Of a DNA stretch of 64,000 nucleotides, positions 32,952-44,045 are shown piece after piece. Both the position numbers and the translations under genes were made by a program. Positions within the stretch are counted from its first letter, which is position 1. Every line of letters begins with the position of its first letter. The stretch is from Vulcanimicrobiota bacterium. Its GTDB lineage: Bacteria > Vulcanimicrobiota > Vulcanimicrobiia > Eremiobacterales > Eremiobacteraceae. The stretch spans positions 1-64,000 of the forward strand of contig JAFAKE010000081.1 in NCBI GenBank assembly GCA_019235715.1. The letters run 5' to 3'. A model generated the notes under the pieces. It was not told the origin of the DNA, ran no database searches, and worked only from the letters and a program-made list of their open reading frames with translations.

Positions 32952-34313
32952 CTACTCGACCGGCGCGAACGGCGTGACGATCCGCGGCAGCGTTTCGGTC
33001 AGTGCGGTATCGGCGCGCGGCAGAACCGGCGCCACGCCGCTGACGCGCATCGCCGACGCGCCGAGCGTGCTCAGCTTCTGTTCGACGAACTCATAGCCGC
33101 GGTCGATGAACTCAAGTCCGCCGACCTGCGACGTGCCCTGTGCGGCGAGCGCCGCAAGCACAAGTGCGCCCCCCGCTCTGATATCCGGCGCTTCGACCAC
33201 GGCATCCTTGAGCGTTTCGACGCCGGTGACCGTTGCGTTGCGACCCGATACTTTGATATCGGCGCCCATGCGTGCAAGTTCACTGACGTAGACGAAACGC
33301 GCGTCGAAAATCGTCTCCTCGACCAGCGATGTGCCCTTCGCTAAGCTCAGATATGCGACGAGCGGCGCCTGCAGGTCGGTCGGGAAGCCGGGATACGGCG
33401 CGGTGACGATGTCGACGGGCTTCCAGGAAGGAGTTCCCTGCACGCGCAGACTCACGCCTTGGGCGTCGACCTGAGCGCCGGTCGCGCGCAGCTTGTCGGA
33501 CAACGCGTCCAACATCGTGGGGTCGAGGCCCTTGATGGTGACGTCGCCGCCGGTGATCGCGCCGGCGATGAGGTACGTCCCGGCGACGACACGGTCGGGG
33601 ATGACCGTGTGCTCACAGCCGTGCAGCTTGCGAACGCCGTCAATCGTGATCGTCGGCGTGCCTTGGCCGCGTATACGCGCGCCGCACGCGTTGAGGAAGT
33701 CGGCGAGATCGACGACTTCGGGCTCCTGCGCGGCGTTCCCGATGACTGTCGTGCCGCGCGCGCGCGTCGCCGCGAGCATGATGTTTTTGGTGGCGCCGAC
33801 CGATCGCTTGGGAAGGGCGATGGACGCGCCGCTGAGTGACGGCGCGTTCGCGATGATCGCGCCGTGCTCGAGATCGATCTCGACGCCGAGCGCCTCGAAA
33901 CCGCGCAGGTGCATGTCGACGGCACGCGGTCCGATCACGCAGCCCCCTGGCTGCGGAACTTCGGCGCGACCGAAGCGCGCGATCAACGCGCCGGTGACGT
34001 CGAACGATGCGTTGAGCCGGCTGACCAATGCGTACGGCGGCGCGCACGAATTCACCGACGACGTATCGAGGATCATCGAACCGCCCGGCTGCTCGCGCAC
34101 GCGCGCTCCCAAACTTTCCAAGATCGCGGCCATCACGTCGACGTCAGTGATGCGCGGCACGCGGTGCAAGACGACTTCGCCTTCCGCAAGGATCGCGGCA
34201 GCCATGATGGGCAGCGACGCGTTCTTCGCCCCCGGCGCAGGCAGCACGCCCTCGAGGCGCCGCCCGCCTTCGATCACGAGCCTGGTGGAAAGCCCGTCGA
34301 GCGAGTCGATCAT
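32952..34313 (-). CDS. murA: UDP-N-acetylglucosamine 1-carboxyvinyltransferase MurA
   Basis: It catalyses the first committed step of peptidoglycan synthesis, transfer of enolpyruvate from PEP to UDP-GlcNAc. 453 residues. Motifs: PAPGAKNASLPIMAAAIL, the active-site loop PQPGGCVIGPRAVDMH with the catalytic Cys at about 125 (a fosfomycin-sensitive type), and FPTDLQAPLVAYLSLAKG. It follows the ATP synthase epsilon gene by 18 bases and precedes mreB, the position murA has after the atp operon in many Firmicutes. Confidence 0.97.
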   Translation of the reverse strand: MIDSLDGLSTRLVIEGGRRLEGVLPAPGAKNASLPIMAAAILAEGEVVLHRVPRITDVDVMAAILESLGARVREQPGGSMILDTSSVNSCAPPYALVSRLNASFDVTGALIARFGRAEVPQPGGCVIGPRAVDMHLRGFEALGVEIDLEHGAIIANAPSLSGASIALPKRSVGATKNIMLAATRARGTTVIGNAAQEPEVVDLADFLNACGARIRGQGTPTITIDGVRKLHGCEHTVIPDRVVAGTYLIAGAITGGDVTIKGLDPTMLDALSDKLRATGAQVDAQGVSLRVQGTPSWKPVDIVTAPYPGFPTDLQAPLVAYLSLAKGTSLVEETIFDARFVYVSELARMGADIKVSGRNATVTGVETLKDAVVEAPDIRAGGALVLAALAAQGTSQVGGLEFIDRGYEFVEQKLSTLGASAMRVSGVAPVLPRADTALTETLPRIVTPFAPVE

Positions 34314-34331
34314 TCGAACCTCGCGGGCGCG

Positions 34332-34772
34332 TTATTCGGCGCTGCGGCCAGTGAGTTTAAGCGTCGCCTCGAAAAAAGCCACGGCGATGCGCTCTGCAGA
34401 ATCATCAGCGCCCTTCTTCGCCGCCAACGCCTCGAGCGCCCGCTGGTAAGCGCTGCGCGCGGTTTCGTACTCGACTTCATCGGCGCCGATCGCGCGGTCG
34501 CTCAGCACGATCACGCGATCCGGCATGACCTGCATGAAGCCGCCGTCGACGGCGAAACGCGTGCCCGCTGCAAGCGCATCGGCGTCGGCGCGCTCCGGCG
34601 CCTGCGCCGGACGCGCGATCACCAGTCCAGGGCGCAGCGTCGTCAGCAGCGGCGCGTGACTCGGCAGTGCAGCCAGATCGCCGGCCGCACCGGGTGCGAT
34701 GACGATCGCGACGTCGCCTTCGAACTTCGTGCCCTCGGGCGTGACGACCGAGAGGCGGGTTGTCGACGTCAT
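34332..34772 (-). CDS. atpC: ATP synthase F1 epsilon subunit
   Basis: Central-stalk subunit of F1. 146 residues: an N-terminal beta-sandwich (LSVVTPEGTKFEGDVAIVIAPGAAGDLAALPSHAPLLTTLRPGLV) and a C-terminal helical hairpin (ETARSAYQRALEALAAKKG). The N-terminal block is the standard epsilon/delta signature. It is the last atp gene, 6 bases after atpD. Confidence 0.95.
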   Translation of the reverse strand: MTSTTRLSVVTPEGTKFEGDVAIVIAPGAAGDLAALPSHAPLLTTLRPGLVIARPAQAPERADADALAAGTRFAVDGGFMQVMPDRVIVLSDRAIGADEVEYETARSAYQRALEALAAKKGADDSAERIAVAFFEATLKLTGRSAE

Positions 34773-34778
34773 ACGCGC

Positions 34779-37060
<2,282 letters not shown>

Positions 37061-37063
37061 CGA

Positions 37064-38575
37064 CTATGCAGCCGCCTTGAAGCGCTTCTTGAACTCGCCG
37101 ATGGCGCTGTCGAGCTTGGCGCGCGTCGCGTCCGACAACTCCTTGCTGTCGGCCACCGCCTTGGGGATGTCGGGATGCGCCGTCTGCAAGAACTCATAGA
37201 ATTGCTTTTGGAACTCGCGGACCTGGCCGGTCGGAATGTCGGCGAGATAGTCCTTGACCGCGACGTAGATGGCGATGACCTGCTTGTCGAGATCGAGCGG
37301 CTCGAACTGCGGCTGCTTGAGCGTTTCGGTGACGCGCTCGCCGCGCGAGAGCTGCGCCTGCGTCGCCTTGTCGAGGTCGGACGCAAGCTTGGCGAATGCG
37401 GCAAGGTCGCGATACTGCGACAATTCGAGGCGCAGTTGGCCGGCGACCGCTTTCATCGCCTTGGTCTGCGCATTGCCGCCGACGCGCGACACGGACAGGC
37501 CGACGTCGATCGCGGGTCGGATGCCTTGATAGAAGAGGTTCGTGTCGAGGTAGATCTGGCCGTCGGTGATCGAGATGAGGTTGGTCGGGATGTAGGCCGA
37601 CACGTCGCCCTGCTGAGTCTCGATGATCGGCAGCGCGGTCATAGAGCCGGCGCCGAGTTCTTCGGACAGCTTCGCCGCGCGCTCGAGCAGGCGCGAGTGC
37701 AGGTAGAAGATATCGCCGGGGTATGCTTCGCGGCCCGGCGGGCGGCGTAGCACGAGCGAGATCTCGCGATAGGCCTGCGCGTGCTTGGAAAGATCGTCAT
37801 AGATGATGAGCACGTGCTTGCCCGCATACATGAGCTCTTGGCCCATCGCGCAACCCGCATACGGCGCGATGTAGCGCAAGCTCGCCGGATCCGACGCGTT
37901 GGCGGCGACGATCGTCGTGTAATCCATGGCGCCCGCGTCGTTGAGGATCTTGTAGAGCTGCGCGACCGTCGACGCCTTCTGTCCGATCGCGACGTAGATG
38001 CAGATGACGTCTTTGCCTTTCTGGTTGAGGATGGTATCGATCGCGATCGCCGTCTTGCCGGTCTGGCGGTCGCCGATGATCAATTCGCGCTGGCCTTTGC
38101 CGATGGGGATAAGTCCGTCGATCGCTTTGATGCCGGTCTGCAGCGGTTCGTGCACGCCCTGGCGCTGCACCACGTTGGGCGCTTGCGTTTCGATCGGGCG
38201 CGTGCGCGTCGTGTTGACCGGGCCTTTATCGTCGAGCGGCTGGCCGAGCGGATTGACGACGCGTCCGATGACGCCCTCACCGACCGGGACCGAAACGATG
38301 CGCCGCGTGCGCCGCACCGTATCGCCCTCTTTGATCTCGCTGTCGTCGCCCATGATGACGACGCCGACATTGTCCTCTTCGAGGTTGAAGACGATGCCGA
38401 ACAGGCCGTTCGGGAACTGCACGAGTTCGCTCGCTTGGACCGCGGACAGTCCGTAGACGCGCGCGATCGAGTCGCCCACCTCGATGACGGTGCCGACTTC
38501 GTCCTCGCGCACTTGCGTCTGCGCGCTCTTGATCTGCTGTTTGAGTATTCCAGCGATTTCGTCTGCGTTGATCAT
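37064..38575 (-). CDS. atpA: ATP synthase F1 alpha subunit
   Basis: The non-catalytic nucleotide-binding subunit of F1, 503 residues. It starts [42 protein letters not shown]; the P-loop is [18 protein letters not shown] and later comes [49 protein letters not shown]. The ORF track starts 103 codons too early, inside atpH in another frame; the ATG given begins the conserved N-terminus, immediately after atpH. Confidence 0.98.
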   Translation of the reverse strand: MINADEIAGILKQQIKSAQTQVREDEVGTVIEVGDSIARVYGLSAVQASELVQFPNGLFGIVFNLEEDNVGVVIMGDDSEIKEGDTVRRTRRIVSVPVGEGVIGRVVNPLGQPLDDKGPVNTTRTRPIETQAPNVVQRQGVHEPLQTGIKAIDGLIPIGKGQRELIIGDRQTGKTAIAIDTILNQKGKDVICIYVAIGQKASTVAQLYKILNDAGAMDYTTIVAANASDPASLRYIAPYAGCAMGQELMYAGKHVLIIYDDLSKHAQAYREISLVLRRPPGREAYPGDIFYLHSRLLERAAKLSEELGAGSMTALPIIETQQGDVSAYIPTNLISITDGQIYLDTNLFYQGIRPAIDVGLSVSRVGGNAQTKAMKAVAGQLRLELSQYRDLAAFAKLASDLDKATQAQLSRGERVTETLKQPQFEPLDLDKQVIAIYVAVKDYLADIPTGQVREFQKQFYEFLQTAHPDIPKAVADSKELSDATRAKLDSAIGEFKKRFKAAA

Positions 38576-38576
38576 C

Positions 38577-39173
38577 TCAATCCCCTGTGACGGTGGAATT
38601 CGTGTGCCCGTTGCTTGAAGCGGCGGGCCACGTGTCGGCGCTTGCGAGCAGGTGGCGGCGCATCTCCTCGATCTTACCGGACGCGCTCGCGTCGATGTAG
38701 CGGTCGCCGACCTGCACGACGATGCCGCCGAGCAAGTCAGGCTTGATCTTGACGTCCGGCACGATGCTGCGCCGATAGACGCCTGAGAGCCGGCGCGCCA
38801 GCGCGGCCAGCTCCTGGGGGTCCAGCGGCGCCGGCGTTTCGATCGCCGCATGCGCGCGCCCGATCTGGCGGTCGTGCAGCTCATGCATCTGGCGCGCGAC
38901 GATGCGCACGATGTTCTCGCGCCGCTTGCGCACGAGCAGGATGATGAAGTTGCGAACCAGTTCGCTCGCGCCGGCGAGCGCGGTCGCGATCATCTGCTCC
39001 TTGCGCGCGCGGTCGACGACCGGCGATTCGAAGAACAGCCCGAGATCCGGATCGCGGTCGAGCGCTGCGACAAATGCGTCGAGCTGCGCGATCGCGGATT
39101 CAACCGCGCCCGCCTCGGTCGCAAGCGCGAAGAGCGCCGAAGAATAGCGTTGCGCGATGCTGTCCTTAAGCAC
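38577..39173 (-). CDS. atpH: ATP synthase delta subunit
   Basis: The peripheral-stalk cap on top of F1 (OSCP homologue). 198 residues. The N-terminal helical domain opens [28 protein letters not shown], and the C-terminal end carries the family motif [33 protein letters not shown] start, 11 bases after atpF. The C-terminus is slightly longer than usual, with a Ser/Asn/Thr-rich tail. Confidence 0.94.
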   Translation of the reverse strand: MLKDSIAQRYSSALFALATEAGAVESAIAQLDAFVAALDRDPDLGLFFESPVVDRARKEQMIATALAGASELVRNFIILLVRKRRENIVRIVARQMHELHDRQIGRAHAAIETPAPLDPQELAALARRLSGVYRRSIVPDVKIKPDLLGGIVVQVGDRYIDASASGKIEEMRRHLLASADTWPAASSNGHTNSTVTGD

Positions 39174-39184
39174 GGATCGAGTCC

Positions 39185-39682
39185 TTACGCACGGCCCGAC
39201 TCCAGTTTTTCGACAAGGCCCTCGATGAGCCGGTGCTGGCCCTGCGGCGTGAGCTCGGAAGCGACGATGTCGCGCGCGCGTGCCGTTGCGCGCTCGACGG
39301 TATCTTCCAACAGTTCGCGTCGTACGCGGTAACGCTCGCGCTCGAGCTCGCCGTTGGCGTGCGCGACGATGCGCGCCGCGTGCTCTTGCGCCTCCGCGTT
39401 CGCCGCGACGATGAGGTGCTGTCCTTGCGCGCGACCGACATCGATCATGTGCACGGCGTCAAGCTTCGCCTGCTCGACCTGTTTGCGCGCCGCCTCGACC
39501 GACTCGGCCGCAGCCGCCCGCAACGCGACCGCGTCGGCGACCGCCTTGTTCTGCGCTTCTTGCTGCGCGACCAAGACCGCCTTGCCGACGCGCTGATAGA
39601 TGAAGACGATGACGACGATCAGCAACCCGAAGTCGATGACTTTGGCGATGAAGATCGGGTCGGCGAGCGCTGCCAGTTGCAT
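39185..39682 (-). CDS. atpF: ATP synthase F0 b subunit
   Basis: A peripheral-stalk subunit of 165 residues. One N-terminal membrane helix (IFIAKVIDFGLLIVVIVFIYQRVG) leads into a long charged coiled coil (QQEAQNKAVADAVALRAAAAESVEAARKQVEQAK). It is one of two different b-type genes in a row, so the stalk is probably a b/b' heterodimer. Which of the two is b and which b' cannot be settled from sequence alone. Confidence 0.9.
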   Translation of the reverse strand: MQLAALADPIFIAKVIDFGLLIVVIVFIYQRVGKAVLVAQQEAQNKAVADAVALRAAAAESVEAARKQVEQAKLDAVHMIDVGRAQGQHLIVAANAEAQEHAARIVAHANGELERERYRVRRELLEDTVERATARARDIVASELTPQGQHRLIEGLVEKLESGRA

Positions 39683-39684
39683 GC

Positions 39685-40119
39685 CTATGCCACGGCCTCG
39701 CCGTCCAACGCGCGCGTCGCCATGGTTCGCGCGAGCTCTTCCACGAACGGCGCTTGCTTGGCGACCGCCTGCGAGCGTTCGCCGGCCACCGTCGCATCTG
39801 CCAGGGCGACGATCGCGCCTGCCTCTTCGGCGGCTTTGCGCTCGATGACGCGCGCCTGATCGGAAGCCTGCGCGCTCGCCGCGCGCAGCGCTTCGTCGGT
39901 CGTGCGCCGCGCTTCGTCGAGGATGTCATCGGCCTGGACGCGCAGCCCCTTCGCTTGCGCCGCCAGCTCGTCTGCTTCGCGCTGTTGCGTCGCGATGTAG
40001 CGCTGGCGCGCTTCGATCGCACGCCGCGTCGGACCGATGAACACGTAGTCGAGCAAGATCCAGAACAAGACGAAGTTCAGGATCTGAGCCAACAGCGTGC
40101 CGTCGAACGAAAGCAGCAT
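39685..40119 (-). CDS. ATP synthase F0 b' (second b-type) subunit
   Basis: 144 residues: an N-terminal membrane helix (LLAQILNFVLFWILLDYVFIGPTRRAIEARQ) and a coiled-coil stalk rich in Ala, Glu and Arg. The start of the helix (LNFVLFWILL) is the usual b/b' pattern. It is encoded between atpE and the other b gene, with only 2 bases to the latter. Paired b genes are known from photosynthetic bacteria and several deep-branching phyla. Confidence 0.88.
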   Translation of the reverse strand: MLLSFDGTLLAQILNFVLFWILLDYVFIGPTRRAIEARQRYIATQQREADELAAQAKGLRVQADDILDEARRTTDEALRAASAQASDQARVIERKAAEEAGAIVALADATVAGERSQAVAKQAPFVEELARTMATRALDGEAVA

Positions 40120-40138
40120 AGCGTTGCGTCGCGCCTGC

Positions 40139-40423
40139 CTAGTGGGGCAGCAGCCCTTTGAGCTGCGAGAACACGCCGAAGCCGCCGCCGCCGATGACGA
40201 GGAAGAAGGCGAGCGCGATCGCGATGATCGGAAACGCCTCCAGAATGCCGAAGCCGAGGAAATAGAAGAAGAAGATATTGCCGCGCGCTTCGGGCTGGCG
40301 GGCGATCGACTCGACCGCCTTGCTGCCGATGATGCCGTCGCCGATGGCCGAGCCGAACGCGGCGAAGCCGACCATCAGGGCAAACGCCATGATGACCGTG
40401 GCGACGAGAATCGTATTTTCCAT
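40139..40423 (-). CDS. atpE: ATP synthase F0 c subunit
   Basis: The rotor-ring proteolipid, 94 residues forming a helical hairpin. Helix 1 carries GFAAFGSAIGDGIIGSKAVESIARQPEA, with the conserved polar-loop RQPE. Helix 2 has the ion-carrying carboxylate Glu62 in GILEAFPIIAIALAFF. The Gln and Thr positions of sodium-binding rings are not evident, so proton coupling is the simpler reading. The C-terminus is extended beyond helix 2 by some 15 residues. Confidence 0.95.
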   Translation of the reverse strand: MENTILVATVIMAFALMVGFAAFGSAIGDGIIGSKAVESIARQPEARGNIFFFYFLGFGILEAFPIIAIALAFFLVIGGGGFGVFSQLKGLLPH

Positions 40424-40433
40424 CTATAACTCC

Positions 40434-41159
40434 TTAATGCTCGTCCGAGGTCGGTGCGATGAGGTATGCGATCGTGAGCAGGGTGAACACGAGCGCCTGA
40501 ATGGCTCCGATGATCAGATTGAACGCGAAGACGGCGATCGGCGCGACGTTTGCCGCAAGCGAAAGCGCGCCGAGGTGCGCGGCGATGACGGCGGCGACCA
40601 CCAGCAAGAGCACTTCCCCGGCGAAGATGTTGCCGAACAGCCGCATCGCCAACGTCACCGGGCGCGCAAGTTCGTCGACGATCATGATGGGCAGCATCGG
40701 GATGCCCAACGCGTATGGCTTGATCACGAGATGTCCGAAGTATCCAAGTCCCTTGCGATACACGCCGACGCCCCACACCAGACCGATCGCGAACAGCGCG
40801 AGCGCTGCGGTCGTGTTGAGATCGGCGGTCGGCGACTTGCCGACGAACGGCACGACGCCGATCTCGTTGAGCACGAAGATGAAGAGGAAGAGCGAGATGA
40901 TGAAGGGCACGAAGGGCACGCCGTTCTTGCCCAAGATCGTCTCGACTTGATTGCTCAGCCACGAGACGACGAGTTCAAGCAGCGTGTAACGCTTTGACAG
41001 CTGCGTGACCGGATAGACGCGCGCGAGCAGACCGAGCGACACGAGCACGATCGCCATGGCAAGCCACGTGATCAGCACCGTATCCGAGTGCACGGTGTTG
41101 AACGGTGCAGGCAAGAAGGGGACATGCCAGAGCGGATGGTCCCCTATCGTCTCGTGCAT
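40434..41159 (-). CDS. atpB: ATP synthase F0 a subunit
   Basis: The stator of the proton channel, 241 residues with five or six membrane helices. It carries the essential-arginine motif ELARPVTLAMRLFGNIFAGEVLLLV and the C-terminal helix FNLIIGAIQALVFTLLTIAYL. The extracytoplasmic N-terminus is short (MHETIGDHPLWHVPFLPAPFNTVHSDT). It precedes atpE by 10 bases and follows the atpI-like gene by 6. Confidence 0.97.
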   Translation of the reverse strand: MHETIGDHPLWHVPFLPAPFNTVHSDTVLITWLAMAIVLVSLGLLARVYPVTQLSKRYTLLELVVSWLSNQVETILGKNGVPFVPFIISLFLFIFVLNEIGVVPFVGKSPTADLNTTAALALFAIGLVWGVGVYRKGLGYFGHLVIKPYALGIPMLPIMIVDELARPVTLAMRLFGNIFAGEVLLLVVAAVIAAHLGALSLAANVAPIAVFAFNLIIGAIQALVFTLLTIAYLIAPTSDEH

Positions 41160-41165
41160 CGATTC

Positions 41166-41576
41166 CTATCCGAGCGAGGTGTGCGTGCCGCCGTCCGTCG
41201 TCTGAGCGGAATGCGCATCGATTCTATTCTTGTAGGCCCAGATGGCCACTGCCAATGGTGCGACAAATCCAGCAAGATATGTGAAGTAACCGAGCCATGG
41301 CCCGCGCCCGACGATGAGGAACGGCGCCGCGCCGGCCAGCAGCACGCGCAACACCGATTCCCCGATGAGGAATGGCATGTAGCGTTTGCCGCCTTTCACG
41401 AGCCGGTTGAACCCTGTAGCGATGTGGAAAAGATACGCCAGTCCGATGAGAGTGCCGGCGATCAGCGCTAAGGCGGGCAGTGGCTGGCGGGTGGCGGCCA
41501 GCGCGACGGCCGCAATAGCCGCGACCGCCAGGCTGCGTGACGCCACCGCTGCCTGAAACGGGCGGAAGCCTTCCAT
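41166..41576 (-). CDS. ATP synthase subunit I-like membrane protein
   Basis: 136 residues with four hydrophobic segments (SLAVAAIAAVALAATRQ, LALIAGTLIGLAYLFHIATGFNRLV, VLRVLLAGAAPFLIVG, YLAGFVAPLAVAIWAYKNRI). Size, topology and place just before atpB match the AtpI / ATP-synt_I family, which helps assemble the c ring or supply ions. The track's 332-residue version reads backwards through wecB; the ATG here is the only start after atpZ. A 9-bp hairpin ends 9 bases upstream and no strong ribosome site is visible. Confidence 0.75.
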   Translation of the reverse strand: MEGFRPFQAAVASRSLAVAAIAAVALAATRQPLPALALIAGTLIGLAYLFHIATGFNRLVKGGKRYMPFLIGESVLRVLLAGAAPFLIVGRGPWLGYFTYLAGFVAPLAVAIWAYKNRIDAHSAQTTDGGTHTSLG

Positions 41577-41585
41577 GGGTCTGTT

Positions 41586-41608
41586 GGTTTTCGGCGGCTC
41601 CGAAAACC
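41586..41608 (-). promoter_or_regulatory. Perfect 9-bp hairpin before the atpI-like gene
   Basis: GGTTTTCGG and CCGAAAACC surround a 5-base loop in the atpZ-atpI gap, ending 9 bases before the atpI-like ATG. No T-run follows, so read-through with translational control or RNA processing is more likely than termination. Confidence 0.55.
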
Positions 41609-41635
41609 GCCCTCCCCTTCGAACGCGCGTGCGCG

Positions 41636-41833
41636 CTACATCTGCGAGAGCTGGCGGAACATCGAGAAGAAGCCGGATACGAATCCGACGAGGATCCCGA
41701 CCGGCACCGCCCATCCCCAGTTCAAGAATCGATAGGCGACGTAACCGAGCAGGCCGCCGACGATCACATTCGCGATGAGCGAAAAACCGATCGCGCCAAG
41801 GCGCGCGAGTGAAAGTGGTGTTTGCTGTTTCAC
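41636..41833 (-). CDS. AtpZ/ATPase_gene1-type small membrane protein
   Basis: 65 residues forming a two-helix hairpin (RLGAIGFSLIANVIVGGLLGYVAYRFLN and WAVPVGILVGFVSGFFSMFRQL). This is the size and glycine pattern of AtpZ proteins encoded at the head of atp operons, thought to act in ion handling with AtpI. Its start overlaps the wecB stop by four bases. Confidence 0.8.
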   Translation of the reverse strand: MKQQTPLSLARLGAIGFSLIANVIVGGLLGYVAYRFLNWGWAVPVGILVGFVSGFFSMFRQLSQM

Positions 41834-42999
41834 CGCGCGGCAGCCGGCAGCGTCGGCGGCTTTGAGGGATCGAATTCATCGGGCATCGCGCCGTTGCGCG
41901 CGAACGCCCATAACGCTTCGGCGATCCGGCGCGCGGCTTGCCCATCGCCGTATGGATTTGCGGCGCGCGCCATCGCCTGATATTGCGCGCTGTCATCCAA
42001 GAGATCGTCAAGCGCGCGCGCGACCGTTTGCTCGTCGGTGCCGACCAGACGCAGCGTTCCGGCGGCGACGCCTTCCGGCCGCTCGGTGACGCGGCGCAGC
42101 ACGAGCACCGGCTTGCCGAGGCACGGCGCCTCCTCTTGCAGTCCGCCTGAATCCGTCGCGACAAGCGTGCAACGCCCGATGGCGCCGACGAGCTTGCGAT
42201 ACGTCAATGGCGCGAGCAGCGCGACGCGATCGTGCGCGCCGAGAATGCGGCGTACCGGCTCGACGACCGCGGGATTGGGATGCACCGGCCATAGTATGCT
42301 GACATCGGCGTGGCGGTCGATCACCGCGCGCAGCGCGCGGCAGATCGATTCGAGCGGCGCGCCCAGGTTTTCACGCCGATGTGCCTCGACGAAGATCATG
42401 CGCCGCGTGGCCACCGCAGGTGCGTCGTCTGGCGTCGCGCGCTCGTGAACCCACAAGAACGCGTCGATGACGGTATTGCCGGTGACGACGATCGAGCGCG
42501 CGTCTTTGCCCTCGCGCAGCAGATGAGCGCGCGAAGTCGGCGTCGGCGCGAAGTGATACGACGCGATGACGCCGGTCAAGCGGCGGTTCATCTCCTCGGG
42601 GAACGGCTCGTAGATCGTATCGGTGCGTAGCCCTGCCTCGACGTGCCCGACCGGGATCTTCTTATAATAGGAAGCGAGCGCTGCAGCGGTCGACGTCGTC
42701 GTGTCGCCGTGCACGAGCACGACGTCGGGACGCACGTCCTCCAGCACGGGCCCGATGCGTTCGAGCACGCGGGTGGTCACGTCTGTGAGCGACTGGCCTT
42801 CGGTCATGACGCCCAGATCGTGCTGCGGTGTGATTCCGAACAGCGCCAGCACTTCGTCCATCATCTCGCGGTGCTGCCCGGTCGCGATCGGCACGCATTC
42901 GAAGCGCGAATCGCGCGTCAATTCGAGGACGACAGGCGCCATCTTGACCGCGTCCGGCCGCGTGCCGAACACGACCCCCACGCGCAGCGGACACATCAC
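41830..42999 (-). CDS. wecB: UDP-N-acetylglucosamine 2-epimerase (non-hydrolysing)
   Basis: It interconverts UDP-GlcNAc and UDP-ManNAc for surface glycans. 389 residues in the GT-B-like fold. Motifs: VFGTRPDAVKMAPVVLEL, CVPIATGQHREMMDEVL, VLVHGDTTTSTAAALASYY, HVEAGLRTDTIYEPFPEEMNRRL, and LVATDSGGLQEEAPCLGKPVLVLRRVTERPEGVAAG. It overlaps wecA and atpZ by four bases each. In Bacillus the homologue is MnaA, also near the atp genes. Confidence 0.96.
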   Translation of the reverse strand: MMCPLRVGVVFGTRPDAVKMAPVVLELTRDSRFECVPIATGQHREMMDEVLALFGITPQHDLGVMTEGQSLTDVTTRVLERIGPVLEDVRPDVVLVHGDTTTSTAAALASYYKKIPVGHVEAGLRTDTIYEPFPEEMNRRLTGVIASYHFAPTPTSRAHLLREGKDARSIVVTGNTVIDAFLWVHERATPDDAPAVATRRMIFVEAHRRENLGAPLESICRALRAVIDRHADVSILWPVHPNPAVVEPVRRILGAHDRVALLAPLTYRKLVGAIGRCTLVATDSGGLQEEAPCLGKPVLVLRRVTERPEGVAAGTLRLVGTDEQTVARALDDLLDDSAQYQAMARAANPYGDGQAARRIAEALWAFARNGAMPDEFDPSKPPTLPAAAR

Positions 43000-44045
43000 A
43001 AGACGTGCGGTCCGTGCGGCAGCGAAAGCACGATCGCGACGACGCCGAGAATACCGCAGACCGCATAGATCAACAGGACGGCTTGGCGCTGCGAGAGCCC
43101 GAGGTCGAGCAGTTGATGATGCACGTGTTCGCGGTCGGCGGCCGCGATCGGCGCGCCCTTGTGCAGCCGGCGCGCGATCACTTTGGCCGTGTCGAGGATG
43201 GGCAGCGCGAGGATCAGCAGCGGCACGACGAGCGAGATCGCAACAGCCTGCTTCTCCGTACCCATGACCCCCACGGTCGCGAGGACAAAGCCGACGAACA
43301 GCGAGCCGCCGTCGCCCATGAAGATGCGCGCCGGGCTGTAGTTATATGGAAGAAACCCGCCCGCCGAGCCGGCGATCGCACACGTCGTGATGGCGACGAG
43401 GTACTGGCCTTTCATCAGCGAGATGATGGTCAGCGCGATGCACGCGATCAACGTATAACCGGCGACGAGGCCGTCCAATCCATCCAGGAAGTTGATCGCG
43501 TTGACCATGCCCAGGAACCAGAAGAGCGAGAAGGGGATGCCGAACCAGCCGAGCTCGACCAATCCGAAATGCGGCAGGCTCAGGTGGTAGATGGTGAAGC
43601 CGTAGAACAGCACCGCGATGAGCGCCACGATGAACTGCGCGATGAACTTGTCGCGGGCGCGTAACCCCATGACGTCATCCCAAAGGCCGACGCCCATCAT
43701 GAGCGTGCCGCCGAACAGCAAGCCGATGATCTTCGCAAGGTCGGGAGTATCGAGGTACCTCACGATGACGCTGTTGTTCGAGAGCGCGACGTTGAGCGTG
43801 ACGAAGAGCGCGAGCGCGAAACCGAGATAGATCGCGATGCCGCCGACGCGCGGCGTCGGCTCGTTATGGATGCGCCGCTCGCCATCAGGCTCGTCGAAAT
43901 GGCCGAGGCGCACCGCAGCGCGGATCACCAGCGGCGTGAGCAGCGCACATGCTGCGAACGCGAGCACGAACGTCGCGATGCACAGGGCATAGATGTTGAT
44001 GTCTAAACGCATCGCGCCCAGCGGTGCGGCGAGCATTGAGATCAC
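42996..44045 (-). CDS. wecA: Undecaprenyl-phosphate GlcNAc-1-phosphate transferase (WecA/TagO family)
   Basis: An integral membrane enzyme that loads GlcNAc-1-P on undecaprenyl phosphate to start O-antigen, teichoic-acid-like or other envelope polymers. About 11 membrane helices in 349 residues. Catalytic loops are LWDDVMGLRARDKF, NAINFLDGLDGLVAGYT, RIFMGDGGSLFVGF and the HVHHQLLDLGLSQRQAV motif with the signature histidines. The GTG start overlaps the deaminase stop; an ATG three codons later is an alternative. It stands next to wecB, so ManNAc-containing polymer is possible. Confidence 0.94.
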   Translation of the reverse strand: MISMLAAPLGAMRLDINIYALCIATFVLAFAACALLTPLVIRAAVRLGHFDEPDGERRIHNEPTPRVGGIAIYLGFALALFVTLNVALSNNSVIVRYLDTPDLAKIIGLLFGGTLMMGVGLWDDVMGLRARDKFIAQFIVALIAVLFYGFTIYHLSLPHFGLVELGWFGIPFSLFWFLGMVNAINFLDGLDGLVAGYTLIACIALTIISLMKGQYLVAITTCAIAGSAGGFLPYNYSPARIFMGDGGSLFVGFVLATVGVMGTEKQAVAISLVVPLLILALPILDTAKVIARRLHKGAPIAAADREHVHHQLLDLGLSQRQAVLLIYAVCGILGVVAIVLSLPHGPHVL

